Assembly (NCBI GenBank): GCA_030602845.1
Contig: JAUVYZ010000088.1
Coordinates: forward strand, 1 to 7,906
Direction of reading: 5' to 3'
Origin: Phycisphaerae bacterium
GTDB taxonomy: Bacteria; Planctomycetota; Phycisphaerae; Sedimentisphaerales; Anaerobacaceae
Length of the DNA: 7,906 bases
Part shown: piece after piece, positions 6,732 to 7,906 of the stretch
Layout: every line of letters starts with the position of its first letter
Numbering within the stretch: the first letter of the stretch is position 1
Translations under genes and position numbers: made by a program
The notes under the pieces: model-generated
The model's database searches: none
The model's input: only the letters and a program-made list of their open reading frames with translations
What the model was told of the DNA's origin: nothing

Positions 6732-6791
6732 ATCTAACAAGTCGCTGGAGAGGGACGGCCGGAAAGGCCGCTCCTCATCTTGTCGTTAGCC
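6732..6791 (+). other. Integron attC recombination site (first)
   Basis: This 60-bp site has the attC layout. R'' ATCTAAC (6732-6738) fits RYYYAAC. Imperfect arms follow: GAGG at 6750-6753 pairs with CCTC at 6773-6776. The central stem is CGGCC/GGCCG (6756-6760 with 6766-6770) around a GGAAA loop. R' is GTTAGCC (6785-6791); its CTAAC/GTTAG pairing with R'' is exact, and the third purine of GTTRRRY is replaced by C. It is oriented like the genes and lies between two of them, as expected. Length and unpaired spacers are typical. IntI would cut between G6785 and T6786. Confidence 0.8.
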
Positions 6792-7580
6792 TATCTGGAT
6801 ATTAATAATGCGATGCAAGCTTTGCCAAGAAGATAAAATATTATGTCAGTCACACATTGTCCCTGAGTCTGCATACGGACCTATCTATGATGGTCAGCAT
6901 CGTTTTTTTGAAGTAACCAATATGAAAGAGTATTTGCGCCCTCTGCAAAAGGGACTTCGTGAATCCCTCCTATGTGGAGATTGTGAGCAACATCTTAACA
7001 AATATGAGAGCTATTTTGCCAACACATGGTTCCAGAATAGCCTAATACCCACTCATGCATCTAATGAAATTACTACAATTGAGGGATTAGACTATCATCT
7101 CTTCAAGCTGTTTCATATGTCCATATTGTGGCGAGCGGGAATTGCATCACGCGAGGAATTCGCTAATGTAAACTTGGGCCAGCACGAAGAAGACCTTCGA
7201 AAATTAATCCTATATGATAAACCAGGTAATCCCAATCAATATGGCATTTTTGGGTACATCCTTGTGTTTCCTGGAAACTATCAAGTATGCCATTCCCTTC
7301 TTATCCAGCCTGTTGAAGTGGATTTTTATCATGTTACAGGCTTCCATATCATCTTCGGGGGTTGTGTTTGGCACTATTTTCTGGCAAACGACATAGACCT
7401 TAATCAATTCCCATTTGTACTGAAAGAAGATGGCATCTTGCACATGCTTAGAATTGAAGTAGATCAGTATGATCCAGTCATGGATTTAATGAAAGAGCGT
7501 CATAATCGTGGATGGAAACGTAAGGGCTAACCAATCGCTTCTGCGGACGCCCGGGGGAACGTGGCCGCTGAGTTCGGGCG
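6786..7580 (+). mobile_element. Complete integron gene cassette (795 bp)
   Basis: The cassette runs from the first T of one attC core (6786) to the G of the next (7580). On excision its ends would join as G plus TTAGCC. This regenerates R' GTTAGCC, the exact 7-base complement of its own R'' GGCTAAC (7525-7531). That match is a strong internal check on the boundaries. It carries one gene, 6808-7530, whose ATG is 16 bases after the core and whose stop lies in R''. Confidence 0.75.
6808..7530 (+). CDS. Cassette-borne zinc-binding HNH-like protein, function unproven
   Basis: A 240-residue product. The N-terminal 70 residues carry CKLC (C3, C6), SHIVPES with H16, then GLRESLLCGDCEQHLNKYE with C56, C59, H62 and N64. 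Two CxxC pairs around an SHI-P motif are the layout of a zinc-ribbon HNH-type domain. Proteins with this start are often annotated as HNH endonucleases and turn up in integron cassettes (from memory). Nuclease activity is not certain, because the second half of the HNH motif is not cleanly recognisable. The remaining 170 residues are mixed and hydrophobic-rich, without a domain I know. The ATG at 6808 lies 16 bases after the attC core and has no clear Shine-Dalgarno, as in many cassettes. The TAA is part of the next attC. It probably depends on a promoter outside the cassette. Confidence 0.75.
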   Translation: MRCKLCQEDKILCQSHIVPESAYGPIYDGQHRFFEVTNMKEYLRPLQKGLRESLLCGDCEQHLNKYESYFANTWFQNSLIPTHASNEITTIEGLDYHLFKLFHMSILWRAGIASREEFANVNLGQHEEDLRKLILYDKPGNPNQYGIFGYILVFPGNYQVCHSLLIQPVEVDFYHVTGFHIIFGGCVWHYFLANDIDLNQFPFVLKEDGILHMLRIEVDQYDPVMDLMKERHNRGWKRKG

Positions 7581-7586
7581 TTCTGG
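7525..7586 (+). other. Integron attC recombination site (second, end of array)
   Basis: R'' GGCTAAC (7525-7531) overlaps the gene's stop. The arms CTGCGG (7541-7546) and CCGCTG (7565-7570) pair apart from one mismatch, with ACG/CGT (7547-7549 with 7560-7562) toward the tip. The site ends in GGGCGTT, and R' is GTTCTGG (7580-7586). Only GTT is conserved in R', as expected when the bases past the cut belong to whatever was downstream when the cassette inserted. That marks 7581 as the probable right edge of the array. Confidence 0.65.
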
Positions 7587-7622
7587 TGAATTCTGACAGA
7601 TTCTTCGCTATGCTCAAGATGG

Positions 7623-7654
7623 CCAAAAAAAGTGCTTTTTTGGTCGTTTTCTTC
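7623..7654 (+). terminator. A/T-rich hairpin with T-rich tail, candidate terminator
   Basis: CCAAAAAA (7623-7630) pairs with TTTTTTGG (7636-7643) around AGTGC, followed by TCGTTTTCTTC. The stem is weak because it is mostly A-T, but the T-rich tail and the position after the cassette gene fit a terminator, perhaps working in both directions. Confidence 0.35.
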
Positions 7655-7682
7655 TTGACTTTTGTTCGAAATTTGGTATAAT
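7655..7682 (+). promoter_or_regulatory. Strong sigma-70 promoter facing the right edge
   Basis: TTGACT (7655-7660), a 16-base spacer, then a perfect TATAAT (7677-7682). This is the best promoter match in the window. Transcription would start near 7689 and run at least 218 nt to the edge without a coding region. Confidence 0.65.
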
Positions 7683-7712
7683 ACTAATCGCCATAGAAAT
7701 GACAGGTATATA

Positions 7713-7857
7713 GCGGAGAACCGCACGAATCGTCCCGCACCAAATAGGCTGCTGCCGCCGTGTCCCGTACGAATTGAGTGCGAACTCATGTCTAATTAGT
7801 GCGGGGTAATTTGGTGCTGGACACGCCAAACTTGTCCCCGAATGTCGTAGTCGGGGA
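7713..7857 (+). ncRNA. Candidate structured RNA or long leader with interleaved stems
   Basis: Perfect inverted repeats are dense here. They are GCGG/CCGC with an AGAA loop (7713-7724); GCACCAAAT (7737-7745) with ATTTGGTGC (7809-7817); CGTGTCC (7759-7765) with GGACACG (7819-7825), interleaved with the previous stem; and TGAGT/ACTCA capped by a GCGA tetraloop (7775-7788). Two alternative partners also exist: CCCGCAC (7734-7740) with GTGCGGG (7799-7805), and TTTGGTG (7810-7816) with CGCCAAA (7824-7830). They follow a strong promoter. I do not recognise a known RNA class. Confidence 0.35.
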
Positions 7858-7906
7858 TCCAGATTAGTCATTCGTAAATAGTCTTGGAGCAAAACGGAAG
7901 TAGTCG

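Larger units (their letters stand above)
7587..7906. other. Gene-free right end: repeat-like segments, hairpin, promoter and structured leader
   Basis: No credible coding region is seen on either strand in these 320 bases. Position 7587-7622 resembles a common intergenic repeat (GACAGATTCTTCGC then ATGCTCAAGATGG). Then come an A/T-rich hairpin, a strong promoter and a folded segment, all listed separately. The palindrome at 7835-7857 (TCCCCGA/TCGGGGA, 9-base loop) with its GGATCC flank resembles another widespread repeat family. Confidence 0.5.

Noticed and set aside
7614..7892. A 92-codon open frame on the minus strand, and an overlapping 103-codon one at 7478-7789
   Set aside because: They run antisense through the attC, promoter and inverted repeats, have no recognisable family, and their translations look like read-through of repeat-like DNA.
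1..7906. CRISPR arrays, tRNA or rRNA genes, transposase or integron integrase
   Set aside because: No regularly spaced repeats, cloverleaf or rRNA-like segments, or recombinase motifs were seen on either strand.

Overview
The window joins a conserved chromosomal block to an accessory tail. Positions 1-5365 look like an ordinary bacterial chromosome. A divergent, edge-truncated helix-hairpin-helix gene of the Cdd1 type lies on the minus strand. A repeat-like intergenic region follows, then the classical rpsO-pnp pair (ribosomal protein S15 and polynucleotide phosphorylase). Next come a soluble NtrB-like histidine kinase without a sensor domain and an NtrC-type sigma-54 activator, all on the plus strand with short gaps. 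The organism is probably Planctomycetota, perhaps Phycisphaerae-like. This rests on the style of the kinase (long hydrophilic insert after the H-box), the style of the PNPase, and short intergenic segments resembling dispersed repeats common in such environmental genomes. It is inference from memory and not firm.

From about 5366 the character changes. The genes become visibly more AT-rich and unfamiliar, and two sites with the layout of integron attC recombination sites appear (6732-6791 and 7525-7586). The second closes a cassette whose ends can be set to the base: 6786-7580, carrying a 240-residue protein with two CxxC pairs and an HNH-like layout. Before the first site lie a single-pass membrane protein with a coiled-coil-like tail (5614-6276) and a 135-residue protein of no recognised family (6289-6696). 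The end of the first carries a further attC-half-like heptamer whose complement sits just before its start codon, so it may once have been a separate cassette. No integrase is visible, so this is best described as a small cluster of attC sites without an integrase, or the edge of a larger integron.

The last 320 bases hold no gene. They contain a repeat-like segment, an A/T-rich hairpin, a near-consensus sigma-70 promoter (7655-7682), and then more than 200 transcribed bases rich in long perfect inverted repeats. Some of these are interleaved and others mutually exclusive, which suggests a structured leader or non-coding RNA serving something past the right edge.

The rpsO-pnp block likely has its own sigma-70 promoter (522-550) and a long interrupted hairpin between the two genes (944-988), placed where PNPase autoregulation acts in enterobacteria. 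The kinase and regulator form an evident two-component pair with intact phosphotransfer and sigma-54-activation motifs. Their stimulus and targets are not shown here.
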